Below, one piece after another: positions 45,293 through 53,398 of a stretch of 64,000 bases of DNA. The DNA is from Microbacterium aurugineum (GTDB lineage Bacteria; Actinomycetota; Actinomycetes; Actinomycetales; Microbacteriaceae). Location of the stretch: NCBI RefSeq assembly GCF_023101205.1, contig NZ_CP078078.1, forward strand, positions 2,551,411 to 2,615,410, in the 5' to 3' direction. Both the position numbers and the translations under genes were made by a program. The notes beneath the pieces are model-generated. The model was not told where the DNA came from and did not search any database. It saw only the letters and a program-made list of their open reading frames with translations. Each line of letters starts with the position of its first letter. Positions within the stretch are counted from its first letter, which is position 1.

Positions 45293-46225
45293 TCAGACGA
45301 GTTCGGTCGCAGCGATCCGACGGCCGCGGCGCCCGGCGAGCAGCAGATCGACGAGGAACACGGCGATGGCGATCCAGACGAGGATGAATCCCGCCCAGCG
45401 CTCCGGCGGCATCGGCTCTTTCAGGACGACGGCGCCGATGAGGAACTGCATCACCGGGGTGATGAACTGGATCATGCCGATCACCGTGAGGTTGATCCGC
45501 CGGGTTCCCGCGGCGAACAACAGCAGCGGTACCGCCGTCGCGACTCCCGCGAACGCCAGCAGCAGAGCGTGCACCCCTCCGTTCGCGCCCATCGTGATGC
45601 CCGCCGGCGTCATCGACACCACGATCAGCTGCGCGACGGCGATCGGGATCAGCCAGAACGACTCGAGGGTGAGCCCGCTGACGGCATCGACCGCCGGACC
45701 GATCTTCTTCTTGATGAGTCCGTAGATACCGAAGGATGCGGTCAGCGAGAGCGCGATCCACGGGAAGGCACGGTAGGCCACGATGATCACGACGACGGCG
45801 ATCGCGGCGATGGCGATCGCGGCCCACTGCAGCCGGCGGATGCGTTCCTTCAAGACGAAGACCCCGAGCAGCACCGTGGTGATCGGATTGATGAAGTAGC
45901 CAAGGCTCGTCTCGATCACGTTGTCGCTGAGGGTTCCGATCAGGAACACCTGCCAGTTGACGTAGATCAGGAGCCCGGCGAGCGCCGTCCAGCCGAGCAG
46001 GCGGGGCTGCCGGAGGATCGCTCGGAACGCGGCCCACCCGCGGGTGACGGTGAGCAGCAGGAGGCAGAACACGAACGACAGCAGCACCCGCCAGGCGACG
46101 ACCTCCCACGGCCCGGTCGGTGCGAGCAGGAGGAAGTAGAGCGGAAGCACGCCCCAAAGCAGGTAGGCGGCTCCGGCGTACGCGACCCCCGCGGTCCGGG
46201 TGGCGCGGGTCGTCTCAGGGGTCAC
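45293..46225 (-). CDS. rarD: RarD family EamA transporter
   Basis: A 310-residue membrane protein with ten spans in two EamA repeats. RarD features: AYLLWGVLPLYFLLL opening, SDNVIETSLGYFINPITTVLLGVFVLKERI in repeat 1, GTRRINLTVIGMIQFITPVMQFLIGAVVLKEPM in repeat 2. RarD proteins are drug/metabolite-superfamily permeases of uncertain substrate. GTG start at 46225. Lies downstream of groES on the same strand, separated by a terminator. Confidence 0.92.
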   Translation of the reverse strand: MTPETTRATRTAGVAYAGAAYLLWGVLPLYFLLLAPTGPWEVVAWRVLLSFVFCLLLLTVTRGWAAFRAILRQPRLLGWTALAGLLIYVNWQVFLIGTLSDNVIETSLGYFINPITTVLLGVFVLKERIRRLQWAAIAIAAIAVVVIIVAYRAFPWIALSLTASFGIYGLIKKKIGPAVDAVSGLTLESFWLIPIAVAQLIVVSMTPAGITMGANGGVHALLLAFAGVATAVPLLLFAAGTRRINLTVIGMIQFITPVMQFLIGAVVLKEPMPPERWAGFILVWIAIAVFLVDLLLAGRRGRRIAATELV

Positions 46226-46251
46226 CGCACAACACTAGCGCCGGGAATGCA

Positions 46252-46287
46252 GAAGGGGCCCGGATGCCGAAGCATCCGGGCCCCTTC
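46252..46287 (-). terminator. groES terminator
   Basis: A perfect 16-bp stem (gaaggggcccggatgc and complement) with a 4-nt loop (TTCG tetraloop when read on the minus strand), 49 nt beyond the groES stop and 27 nt before the rarD start. Confidence 0.85.
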
Positions 46288-46335
46288 GAGGACCTCGACC
46301 CTGCCCCTCGGAGGGGCCGGATCAGGTTCCGCAGA

Positions 46336-46632
46336 TCAGCGGACGACGACCGCCAGGACGTCGCGAGCGGACAGGACGAGGAACTCGTCTGCACCGAACT
46401 TCACCTCGGTGCCGCCGTACTTGCTGTAGAGCACGCGGTCGCCGACGGCGACGTCGATCGGAACACGGTTGCCGTTGTCATCGATACGGCCGGGGCCGAC
46501 CGCCACGACCTCGCCCTCCTGGGGCTTCTCCTTGGCGGTGTCGGGGATGACCAGGCCACTCGCGGTGGTCTGCTCGGCCTCGACCTGCTTGATGACGATC
46601 CGGTCCTCGAGCGGCTTGATGGAAACCGACAC
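46336..46632 (-). CDS. groES: Co-chaperonin GroES
   Basis: A 98-residue heptameric lid of the GroEL chaperonin. Seen: [20 protein letters not shown] opening, mobile-loop segment [34 protein letters not shown] and the ending [14 protein letters not shown] start at 46632 with an AAGAAGAGG site. No groEL follows, as in many actinobacteria where groEL copies are elsewhere. Two CIRCE operators precede it. Confidence 0.96.
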   Translation of the reverse strand: MSVSIKPLEDRIVIKQVEAEQTTASGLVIPDTAKEKPQEGEVVAVGPGRIDDNGNRVPIDVAVGDRVLYSKYGGTEVKFGADEFLVLSARDVLAVVVR

Positions 46633-46672
46633 GGTCTACCTCTTCTTTCTTGACGCTGACACGAAAGACTTG

Positions 46673-46699
46673 TTCGCACTCTCAACCCGAGAGTGCTAA
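46673..46699 (-). promoter_or_regulatory. CIRCE operator 1 (HrcA site)
   Basis: Read on the minus strand: TTAGCACTC, 9 nt, GAGTGCGAA, differing from the CIRCE consensus (TTAGCACTC-N9-GAGTGCTAA) at one position. It starts about 5 nt downstream of the -10 box, so HrcA bound there would cover the transcription start. Confidence 0.93.
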
Positions 46700-46703
46700 T
46701 GCC

Positions 46704-46733
46704 AGTGTAGGCGGTGTGCTGGCACTCACGCAA
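46704..46733 (-). promoter_or_regulatory. groES promoter
   Basis: Minus strand TTGCGT (-35, 46733-46728) and TACACT (-10, 46709-46704) with 18-nt spacing, lying between and into the two HrcA operators. The -35 occupies the spacer of operator 2. Confidence 0.6.
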
Positions 46734-46751
46734 TGCGAGTGCCAGCACACC
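46713..46751. promoter_or_regulatory. CIRCE-like operator 2
   Basis: Perfect 15-bp arms (ggtgtgctggcactc and complement) separated by exactly 9 nt. The inner GCACTC-N9-GAGTGC matches CIRCE, while the outer bases read CTGG instead of TTA. It overlaps the groES -35 and lies 45 bp from the divergent methyltransferase gene, so could affect both. Confidence 0.8.
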
Positions 46752-46795
46752 CGCTCGACACGGCTCCGCGCGTGGCGGGGAATTAGGCTGAGGGC

Positions 46796-48007
46796 GTGGA
46801 GATGTCCGAGCTGCGCGCCCTGCTGACCCCCGCCGGTCTCGAACTCCTCGACGCGGTCGGGACGGTCGGATCGAGTGCCGACGTCGCTCGCGCGGTCTCG
46901 AGGCTGCGCGCCGCCGGCCACTCCCCCGACCTGGTCTCCGCGGTCGTCGGGCAGGCTCACCTGCGCTCCAAGGCTTCCGCCAAGTTCGGACCGTTCGCCG
47001 GACGCATGCTGTTCACCCGGGCGGGCCTGGAGCAGGCCACCAGGCTCGGAGTCGCCGCTCGCCACGCGCAGCGGATCCGCAGCGCGGGATTCACCGCTGT
47101 CGCCGACCTCGGCTGCGGGATCGGCGGCGACGCGCTGGCTTTCACCGGCGCCGGACTCGACGTGCTGGCGGTCGACGCCGATGAGGTCACCGCCGCGATC
47201 GCCGCCTACAACCTCGCGCCGTTCGGTGACGGCGCAGTGGTGCGCCATGACACCGCCGAAGACGCCTTCGAGACGATGCCCGCTGCGGACGACCGGGCGA
47301 TCTGGATGGATCCCGCCCGACGCACCTCCGGTCACGGGGAGACGCGGCGCGTGTCGGCCGACGACTACTCCCCCTCCCTCGACTGGGCGTTCGACGTCGC
47401 CCGCCGCGTGTCCACGGGCATCAAGCTCGGCCCCGCGCACGACCGGGATGCGCTGCCCGCCGACGCGGAGTCGCAGTGGGTGAGTGCCGACGGCAGTGTC
47501 GTCGAGCTCGTGGTGTGGAGCGGCGCCCTCGCCCGTGAGGGGGTTCGCCGCGCGGCCCTGGTGATCCGCGACGACCGGTCTCACGAGCTCACCGCACCCG
47601 CAGATGCCGTCGATGAGCCGGTGCGTGAGCTCGGCGCCTTCCTGCACGAACCCGACGGTGCCGTCATCCGTGCGCGTCTGATCGGCGATGTGGCCAGGAG
47701 CCTCGACGCCGGGATGCTCGACGAGCACATCGCCTACCTGACCTCCGATTCGGCGCTGACGAGCCCCTTCGTACAGTCCTTCCGCGTGCGCGAGACGATG
47801 CCGGCGAACCCCAAGGCGATCAGCACAGCGCTGAAGGCGCACGGCATCGGCCGACTCGAGATCAAGAAGCGTGGGGTCGACGTCGACCCGGCGGCCTTCC
47901 GCAAGAAGCTCACGCTGCGGGGAGACCAGGAGGCGACGCTGATCCTCGCCCGCATCGGCGATCGACGCGTGGCGATCCTCGCCGACCGGGTCTCCGCCGC
48001 GAGCTGA
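46796..48007 (+). CDS. SAM-dependent methyltransferase with THUMP-like domain
   Basis: A 403-residue class I methyltransferase. A helical N-terminal region (1-90) precedes the Rossmann core: VADLGCGIGGDALAFTGAG (motif I, about 103-121), VLAVDADEVTAAIA (motif II) and WMDPARRTSGHGETRR (the DPxR catalytic-site region). The C-terminal 100 residues, ending KKLTLRGDQEATLILARIGDRRVAILADRV, match the THUMP-like domain of this actinobacterial family. Target unknown; an RNA base is plausible. GTG 46796 and ATG 46802 are both usable. Divergent from groES. Confidence 0.83.
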   Translation: MEMSELRALLTPAGLELLDAVGTVGSSADVARAVSRLRAAGHSPDLVSAVVGQAHLRSKASAKFGPFAGRMLFTRAGLEQATRLGVAARHAQRIRSAGFTAVADLGCGIGGDALAFTGAGLDVLAVDADEVTAAIAAYNLAPFGDGAVVRHDTAEDAFETMPAADDRAIWMDPARRTSGHGETRRVSADDYSPSLDWAFDVARRVSTGIKLGPAHDRDALPADAESQWVSADGSVVELVVWSGALAREGVRRAALVIRDDRSHELTAPADAVDEPVRELGAFLHEPDGAVIRARLIGDVARSLDAGMLDEHIAYLTSDSALTSPFVQSFRVRETMPANPKAISTALKAHGIGRLEIKKRGVDVDPAAFRKKLTLRGDQEATLILARIGDRRVAILADRVSAAS

Positions 48008-48014
48008 TCCGTTT

Positions 48015-49190
48015 TCAGCCGCCGGTTCCCGCCCCCGGCGGTGCGATCTCGATCGGGTCTCCGGGTGGCGCCTCGACGAAGAACGACTCGCCCGGCGGGA
48101 CGGTGGCGACGGGCACGCCCTCGGCGACCACCAGATACGCGTTCTGCTGCCCCGTGAACCTCAGCTCGAGCGCCGTGATCGTCGCCCTGCCGTCGCGCGT
48201 GTCGTCGTCGACGACCTGCGTGGCGAGCCCTCCTTCCACCGCCGTCTCGAACGGTACGCACGCCATGGGTCCGCCCGCGTCGACGATCAGGCACCTGTCC
48301 GTCGTGCCCTGCGCCGAGAGGCGGTCGGCGAGCCAGACCGGCTCCCCCCGGAACATGGTGATCAATGAGAGCCCGAAGCCGAAGCCGTCCGCTGCCAGCT
48401 CCTCGGCGCGATCGCGCACCTCTTCCGGGAACTCCGCCGCCAGCGACGACGGTCCGCCCCAGCGCTGGATCCCCACCATCGGCTCACCGTCGACCGACAG
48501 GCGCAACGTGGCGATGACCGTCTCCACGCCGAAGGCCCCGTCGCCGGAAGACTCCTCACCGATCGTCCCGTCCGCTTCCACGGGGAGAACCGCGGTCAAC
48601 CCGTTGTCGACCTCGTCGACGGGGAGGCAGTCCGTCTGCTCCCGACCGCTCACATCGAGGACCATGCAGCTCAGGGCGCCGTCCTCCCTGGTCGCGTACC
48701 AGACCAGGGCGTCGTCCGACTCGGCGATCGCACGGACGGAGCCGGGATCGAACGTCGAGGCCGAGAGTTCGGCGCGTCGCTGCTGCTGCTCTCCGGTCAG
48801 GGGAATACTCGCGACCCGCGGCGAGAACAGTGCCCAGCCGGCTCCGATGCCGACCGCGAGCACGACGGCGACCCCCGCGATCGCAGCCACGACGTGCTGC
48901 CGCAGCGCGCCCCGGCGAGGCACGGGTTCGTCGCTGACGGCAGGCGCGACCGGCACGGAAGGTTCGACCGACGCGTCCGCAGGCGCTTCTTCCGCAGCGG
49001 GATCCTCGTCGTCCGCCGAGGGATCTGCACCGGCTTCGTCGACTGCCGACGGCGGGGACTCGATCGGAGAGCGGCGTTGCTCCTCCAGCTCGCGCAGGCG
49101 CTCGGCCTCCCCCTCCGTCAGCCGTGTCCCGCGGCCGTAGGCCCGCTGCTGCAGCGCCCGAAGCTCCTCGGCGTCAGTCCTCGGCTGCAC
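48015..49190 (-). CDS. Membrane-anchored protein with Microbacterium-type N-terminal motif (paralogue B)
   Basis: A 391-residue protein not assigned to a family. Residues 1-35 carry AEELRALQQRAYGRGTRLTEGEAERLRELE, also present in the neighbouring gene. An acidic, Pro/Ala-rich linker leads to one span (HVVAAIAGVAVVLAVGIGAGWALF, about 108-131) and an extracytoplasmic domain of about 255 residues with paired cysteines (LSCMVL, QTDCLP, DRCLIV, MACVPF). The domain contains two related halves of the type LVWYATREDG...C...C and PVWLADRLSAQG...C...C. GTG start at 49190 overlaps the stop of paralogue A by 17 nt. It ends GESFFVEAPPGDPIEIAPPG. Confidence 0.72.
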   Translation of the reverse strand: MQPRTDAEELRALQQRAYGRGTRLTEGEAERLRELEEQRRSPIESPPSAVDEAGADPSADDEDPAAEEAPADASVEPSVPVAPAVSDEPVPRRGALRQHVVAAIAGVAVVLAVGIGAGWALFSPRVASIPLTGEQQQRRAELSASTFDPGSVRAIAESDDALVWYATREDGALSCMVLDVSGREQTDCLPVDEVDNGLTAVLPVEADGTIGEESSGDGAFGVETVIATLRLSVDGEPMVGIQRWGGPSSLAAEFPEEVRDRAEELAADGFGFGLSLITMFRGEPVWLADRLSAQGTTDRCLIVDAGGPMACVPFETAVEGGLATQVVDDDTRDGRATITALELRFTGQQNAYLVVAEGVPVATVPPGESFFVEAPPGDPIEIAPPGAGTGG

Positions 49191-50310
49191 CGGCGGCGTC
49201 CGCTTCGTGGGTGATGACGAGGTAGCCGGCGCCCGTGCTCGAGGCCAGTTCGAAGTGCGTGACGGCACCGGAATCGGCGTCGACGACGTTGAGGACCAGA
49301 CTCGCCCCCTGCTCCTGCATCGTCTCGGGATCGAGGCACGTCTGCGGGGAATCGTCGGTGGATCCGTCGTAGATCAGACAGGAGTTCTGCGAGTCACGCT
49401 CCACGGCGGTCCAGAGCGGGACGTCGCCGTCGTAGCCGACCACCCAGAGGGAACCGGCGTCGAAGCCCTCGCGCGTCAGTCGCGCCGCGGTCTGCGACTC
49501 CTCCTCGTTCGCATACGTGATCCCCGTCTGCGTCGGATCGTAGTCGTACGAGTTCACCGCGACGGCAGGCTCACCCGACGCGGTGAAGAGCATCTGCGCG
49601 CTGATCTGCCGCTGCAGGTCTTCTTCGGAGCGCACCGTGATCGAACCGTAGATGCCCTGCGCGGACACGGACTCCGTCTCGTCGCAGTTGGGCAGGGTCA
49701 CATCGCCCGTGCTCAGGATCAGACACGTGCGCTCGCGACCGTCCTTCGTCGCGGTCCAGATGACCGCTCCCTCCTCCACTCCGAGCGCACGGACCGAGCC
49801 GGGATCGTAGTCCCCACCCGCGACGAGGTCGTCCTCCCACTGCTGCTGCTCAGGGGACAGCGCGACGGGTGCGTCGTGGGACCGACCGAAGGCGAGCCAC
49901 CCCACACCCAACCCGACCAGGAGTACGGCCACGGTGGCGAAGGCGACCGGTCGCCAGTGCGATCGCGTCACGACGAGCAACGACCGTAGGGACGATCCCG
50001 GTGAGGCGTGTGCCTCCGCGATCGGCTCGGACATCTCGCCTCCCGACCGATCCGCCGGCGAAGGCTCATCGCGGCGCTCACCCGGCGACGGCCCGACGGA
50101 GTCCGTCCCATCGACGTGCGCCGCGTGTGGGAGCTGCGTCGGCTCCTCGACCTGCGTCGGCTCCTCGCTCTTCGGCGCAGCGGCCGTGGTCCGCCGGCGG
50201 TCCTCGAGTTCGCGGAGCCGCACCGCCTCAGCGGCCGTCAGTGCGGAGTCGCGGCCATAGGCCCGTGCGTGCAGGGAGCGCAGCTCCTCCGATTCCTCGG
50301 CGTCGAGCAT
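49174..50310 (-). CDS. Membrane-anchored protein with Microbacterium-type N-terminal motif (paralogue A)
   Basis: A 378-residue paralogue of the next gene, same architecture: MLDAEESEELRSLHARAYGRDSALT motif and AVRLRELEDRR, charged linker, one span (FATVAVLLVGLGVGWLAF, about 130-147), then an outside domain with VIWTATKDGRERTCLIL...LPNCDE and PLWTAVERDSQNSCLIY...QTCLDP repeats. The two W-T/A-(x)n-C-x(10-20)-C units are probably disulfide-bonded. No catalytic motif is evident. ATG 50310 is 4 nt downstream of the preceding stop, so this belongs to the tsaB-rimI-tsaD transcript or its extension. Confidence 0.72.
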   Translation of the reverse strand: MLDAEESEELRSLHARAYGRDSALTAAEAVRLRELEDRRRTTAAAPKSEEPTQVEEPTQLPHAAHVDGTDSVGPSPGERRDEPSPADRSGGEMSEPIAEAHASPGSSLRSLLVVTRSHWRPVAFATVAVLLVGLGVGWLAFGRSHDAPVALSPEQQQWEDDLVAGGDYDPGSVRALGVEEGAVIWTATKDGRERTCLILSTGDVTLPNCDETESVSAQGIYGSITVRSEEDLQRQISAQMLFTASGEPAVAVNSYDYDPTQTGITYANEEESQTAARLTREGFDAGSLWVVGYDGDVPLWTAVERDSQNSCLIYDGSTDDSPQTCLDPETMQEQGASLVLNVVDADSGAVTHFELASSTGAGYLVITHEADAAGAAED

Positions 50311-50314
50311 CCGG

Positions 50315-50803
50315 TCACCCGAGCTTCTCGAACTGCATGCCCGCCCAGACCAGCCACCCCAGACTGTAGACGGTCGCGCAGAGACCCAGCACGAGCGCCC
50401 ACCGCGCGATCGCCCGACTCTCGACCGGGCGACGCAACGACATGGCCGCGGCGATGACCGCGACGATCGCGACGGGGATCCCCCAGCCGACGAAGAACGA
50501 GGCTCCGAGCGCGACGATCGCCGCCAGCAGCGCCCACGGCGCGAGTCGAGTGTCGTCGATGGGCGAGGCATCGGTCGACGGCTCCCACTCCACGTCGTCT
50601 CGCGCGTCGATGTCGGGACCGCTCGCGACCACGGGTTCGATGCCGACAGGGCCGGTGGGGAACTTGGCATACCCCTCCCGGCGGGCTCCGGGAAGCCGCG
50701 CGGCCGCAGCCGGATGCTGCTCGACCTGCTCGCTCGGGCTCTCGATGCGCGTCGGCGGGGTGGGTGAGGCCTTCGCCTCGGCCGCACCCGAGGTGTCGCT
50801 CAT
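50315..50803 (-). CDS. DUF4190-like small membrane protein
   Basis: A 162-residue protein. The first 90 residues are polar and Pro/Glu-rich ([16 protein letters not shown]). Then come two close spans ([36 protein letters not shown], about 90-123) and one more ([22 protein letters not shown], about 135-157). The span-turn-span pattern with GW and [16 protein letters not shown] resembles DUF4190-type proteins. No function known. ATGA overlap with tsaD makes it part of that operon. Confidence 0.7.
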   Translation of the reverse strand: MSDTSGAAEAKASPTPPTRIESPSEQVEQHPAAAARLPGARREGYAKFPTGPVGIEPVVASGPDIDARDDVEWEPSTDASPIDDTRLAPWALLAAIVALGASFFVGWGIPVAIVAVIAAAMSLRRPVESRAIARWALVLGLCATVYSLGWLVWAGMQFEKLG

Positions 50804-51867
50804 GCGGGCGCCCCCTCCGCGATCTGGATCTCGGTCACCGGAAGGGTCGAGTCCGCGCCGAACGTCAATCGCGACGGCGGACGCCCCGAGGAGATCAGCT
50901 CCGACGCCAGGGCCGCGATCATGGCGCCGTTGTCGGTGCACAGCGAGAGAGGGGGAATGCGGACGGTGACGCCGGCCTCGGCGGCACGTCGGAGGGCGAC
51001 CTCGCGCAGGCGCCGGTTCGCGATCACCCCGCCGCCGAGGAGCAGTCTCGGCACGCCGAGATCCGCGCAGGCGGCGAGCGCCTTGGTCACGAGCACATCG
51101 ACGACGGCCTCACGGAAGCTCGCGGCGACGTCTGCCACCGGGACCTCGACCCCCTCCGCTTCGCAACGCTCGACCCAGCGGGCCACGGCCGTCTTCAGTC
51201 CGGAGAACGAGAAGTCATAGCGATGCTTCGCCAGATCGGAGGCCCGGGAGAGGCCACGGGGGAAGCGGATCGCCTCCGGATCGCCGTCGGCCGCCGCGCG
51301 GTCGATCTCGGGACCACCCGGGTAGGGCAGCGAGAGGAGCCGGGCGACCTTGTCGAAGGCTTCGCCTGCGGCGTCGTCCATGGTCTCGCCGAGCAGTTCG
51401 ACGTCGGTCGTGAGATCGCGGACGTGCAGCAGCGAGGTGTGCCCACCGGATACCAGCAGGGCGATCGTCGGATACTCGAGCGGTGCGGAGCCGCCGGTCA
51501 GGATGTCGGCGGCGATGTGGCCGACGAGGTGATTGACGGCATAGAGCGGTTTGTCGATCGAGACAGCGAGGCCCTTCGCCGCACCCACGCCCACCATCAG
51601 CGCGCCCGCGAGACCAGGACCGCTCGTGACGGCCACCGCATCGAGCTCGTCGAGGCCCACACCCGCTTCGGCGAGCGCCGCATCGATGGCGGGTTGGAGC
51701 GCCTCGAGATGCGCCCTGGCCGCGACCTCGGGCACGACGCCGCCGTAGCGGGCGTGCTCGTCCATGCTCGACGCGATCGTGTTCGACAGCAGGGTGCGCC
51801 CGCGGACGATTCCGATGCCGGTCTCGTCGCAGCTCGTCTCGATGCCGAGGACCAGAGGCTCGTTCAT
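50800..51867 (-). CDS. tsaD: tRNA N6-adenosine threonylcarbamoyltransferase TsaD
   Basis: A 355-residue ASKHA-fold enzyme that transfers the threonylcarbamoyl group to A37 of ANN-decoding tRNAs. Seen: [15 protein letters not shown] phosphate loop, [14 protein letters not shown], the metal-binding [10 protein letters not shown] (His residues four apart), [11 protein letters not shown] and the C-terminal [11 protein letters not shown]. Complete. ATGA overlap with rimI upstream and with the DUF4190-like gene downstream. Confidence 0.96.
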   Translation of the reverse strand: MNEPLVLGIETSCDETGIGIVRGRTLLSNTIASSMDEHARYGGVVPEVAARAHLEALQPAIDAALAEAGVGLDELDAVAVTSGPGLAGALMVGVGAAKGLAVSIDKPLYAVNHLVGHIAADILTGGSAPLEYPTIALLVSGGHTSLLHVRDLTTDVELLGETMDDAAGEAFDKVARLLSLPYPGGPEIDRAAADGDPEAIRFPRGLSRASDLAKHRYDFSFSGLKTAVARWVERCEAEGVEVPVADVAASFREAVVDVLVTKALAACADLGVPRLLLGGGVIANRRLREVALRRAAEAGVTVRIPPLSLCTDNGAMIAALASELISSGRPPSRLTFGADSTLPVTEIQIAEGAPA

Positions 51868-52352
51868 GCCGTCGCCTCCTCGGACTGGTCTCGCGCGACC
51901 GGGTGGCGGCGCAGGTCCAGGCGCATCACGATCGCGTCCACATCATCCGGCTGATAGTAGCGGGGACGACGGCCGATCTCGGTGAAGCCTTCGGCGAGGT
52001 AGAGGCCCTCGGCCGCGGGGTTGTCGGCCCTGACCTCGAGGAACACCTCGCCGGCACCGCGCTCCGCCGCGGCGGCGAGCAGCGCGCGCAGGAGCGCCCG
52101 GCCACGGCCCTGGCCGCGGTATCCGCTGAGCAGCGCGATGGTCTGGATATCGGCGTCGGCGCTCCCGCGCAGGGCCCGCACCCCGCCGTAGCCGATCACA
52201 CTCCCCTCGTGCTCATCGACCAGGTACCGGCCGTGCAGGCTGGCGAGCTCGGACGCCATGGTCTCCCGGCTCCAGGCATCGGTCGGGAAGGAGCGGTTCT
52301 CGATCATCATGATCGCTTCGAGGTCGTCGGGCACGGCGTCGCGGAGGGTCAC
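51864..52352 (-). CDS. rimI: Ribosomal protein bS18-type alanine N-acetyltransferase RimI
   Basis: A 162-residue GNAT acetyltransferase. Substrate-side [21 protein letters not shown], the acetyl-CoA loop [18 protein letters not shown] (Q/RxxGxG/A) and [30 protein letters not shown] are typical of RimI. It sits between tsaB and tsaD as in most actinobacteria. GTG start at 52352 overlaps the tsaB stop. C-terminal tail is unusually charged. Confidence 0.93.
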   Translation of the reverse strand: MTLRDAVPDDLEAIMMIENRSFPTDAWSRETMASELASLHGRYLVDEHEGSVIGYGGVRALRGSADADIQTIALLSGYRGQGRGRALLRALLAAAAERGAGEVFLEVRADNPAAEGLYLAEGFTEIGRRPRYYQPDDVDAIVMRLDLRRHPVARDQSEEATA

Positions 52353-52966
52353 GTCCCCACCTTCTTCGGGGCACCGGGCAGCGTCACATCCGGGTTCCGC
52401 AGATAGAGGGGCTCATCGTCCGTCAACACACGACCGGCGGCGAGGGCGCGCGCGCCGATCCGGGCGAGGTCCCGCGCGGAGAGCGTCGCGACGTCGATGC
52501 GTCGGATGCCGTCGAGGTGTGCGTCGGCGTCCGCCGCGCGCACCAGGACCGTCTCGGCGACGACGTGCGGAATCCCGTCGGCGTCGATCCCGTCGAAGAC
52601 CGTGATCGCGACCTCGCGTCGGCGCGCGTCGGTGACGACGGCGAACGGCCCGGTCTCGGTCTCGGTCGCGGTGAGCGCGGCCGCGAAATGGCTGGGCACC
52701 GCGATCACGGGGATGTCGCGTCCGAGCGCGAAGGCTCGTGCTGCGGCGATGCCGATCCGCAGTCCGGTGAACGGTCCGGGTCCCATGCCGGCGACGACGT
52801 GGGTCACCGCTCCAGCTCCGGCCTGTGCGAGCACCTCGACCAGCAGGTCGCCGATGATCTCGGCATGGCCGAGCGGGTCGGCTGCACTCGCCTCGGCGCG
52901 GAGGTCCCCGTCGGCATCGATGAGGGCCACAGCGGTACCCAGGGAGGTGTCGACGGCGAGGATCAC
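52349..52966 (-). CDS. tsaB: t6A complex protein TsaB
   Basis: A 205-residue ASKHA-fold partner of TsaD in tRNA t6A synthesis. Opening ILAVDTSLGTAVALID, the HAEIIGDLL segment and the GMGPGPFTGLRIGIAAARAFA interface motif identify it. It has no catalytic metal site, as expected. The usual upstream tsaE is absent; instead the flagellar fliW gene lies 60 bp upstream on the same strand. GTG start at 52966. Confidence 0.93.
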   Translation of the reverse strand: MILAVDTSLGTAVALIDADGDLRAEASAADPLGHAEIIGDLLVEVLAQAGAGAVTHVVAGMGPGPFTGLRIGIAAARAFALGRDIPVIAVPSHFAAALTATETETGPFAVVTDARRREVAITVFDGIDADGIPHVVAETVLVRAADADAHLDGIRRIDVATLSARDLARIGARALAAGRVLTDDEPLYLRNPDVTLPGAPKKVGT

Positions 52967-53026
52967 CCTTCCAGATTAGCCGTGGTTCCGCTGGGAGAAC
53001 GGCCTGGACCGGCCGAGAACGACGGC

Positions 53027-53398
53027 TCAGCCCAAGGGTGCGCGCAACGGGTAGTCCTGGTCCTCGAGGATCACCTGCGACGCGGCCCCCGTCGTGCGGT
53101 TCACGATCACCGGCGCGAGCAGGTTCACGCTCACGCCCTCCGCCGACGGGTGGGCGACCACGAGGATCAGTGCGTCTTCGGCGTCGCGGAGAGCGAGTGC
53201 GTCGGCCTGCTCGTCGGTGAGGATCGGCGCGTACTCGCTCAGCACCGTCCGCGGATCGACGAGGTAGAGCCGCAGCTCCGCGTCCTGCACGGCCCGCATC
53301 GCGAACAGTCCGTCGGCGCCGTCGACCGGGGCCAGGGCGAAGTCGACATGCGGCGCGAGTCCGGGAGGCGGGGCGAGGAAAGTCAGCGCCGCGGTCAT
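53027..53398 (-). CDS. fliW: Flagellar assembly factor FliW
   Basis: A 123-residue protein of the FliW family, which binds flagellin and the RNA-binding repressor CsrA in a partner switch controlling flagellin translation. Family signs: LFAMRAVQDAELRLYLVDP, the LVVAHPSAEGVSVNLLAPVIVNRTTGAASQVIL core and the QDYPLRAPL ending. Slightly short but complete. ATGA overlap with flgL, so last gene of flgN-flgK-flgL-fliW. No csrA is next to it. Confidence 0.9.
   Translation of the reverse strand: MTAALTFLAPPPGLAPHVDFALAPVDGADGLFAMRAVQDAELRLYLVDPRTVLSEYAPILTDEQADALALRDAEDALILVVAHPSAEGVSVNLLAPVIVNRTTGAASQVILEDQDYPLRAPLG

Noticed and set aside
46302..46317. GCCCCT-CGG-AGGGGC hairpin as the groES terminator
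   Set aside because: Only a 6-bp stem and immediately followed by a much stronger 16-bp hairpin at 46252-46287, which I called instead.
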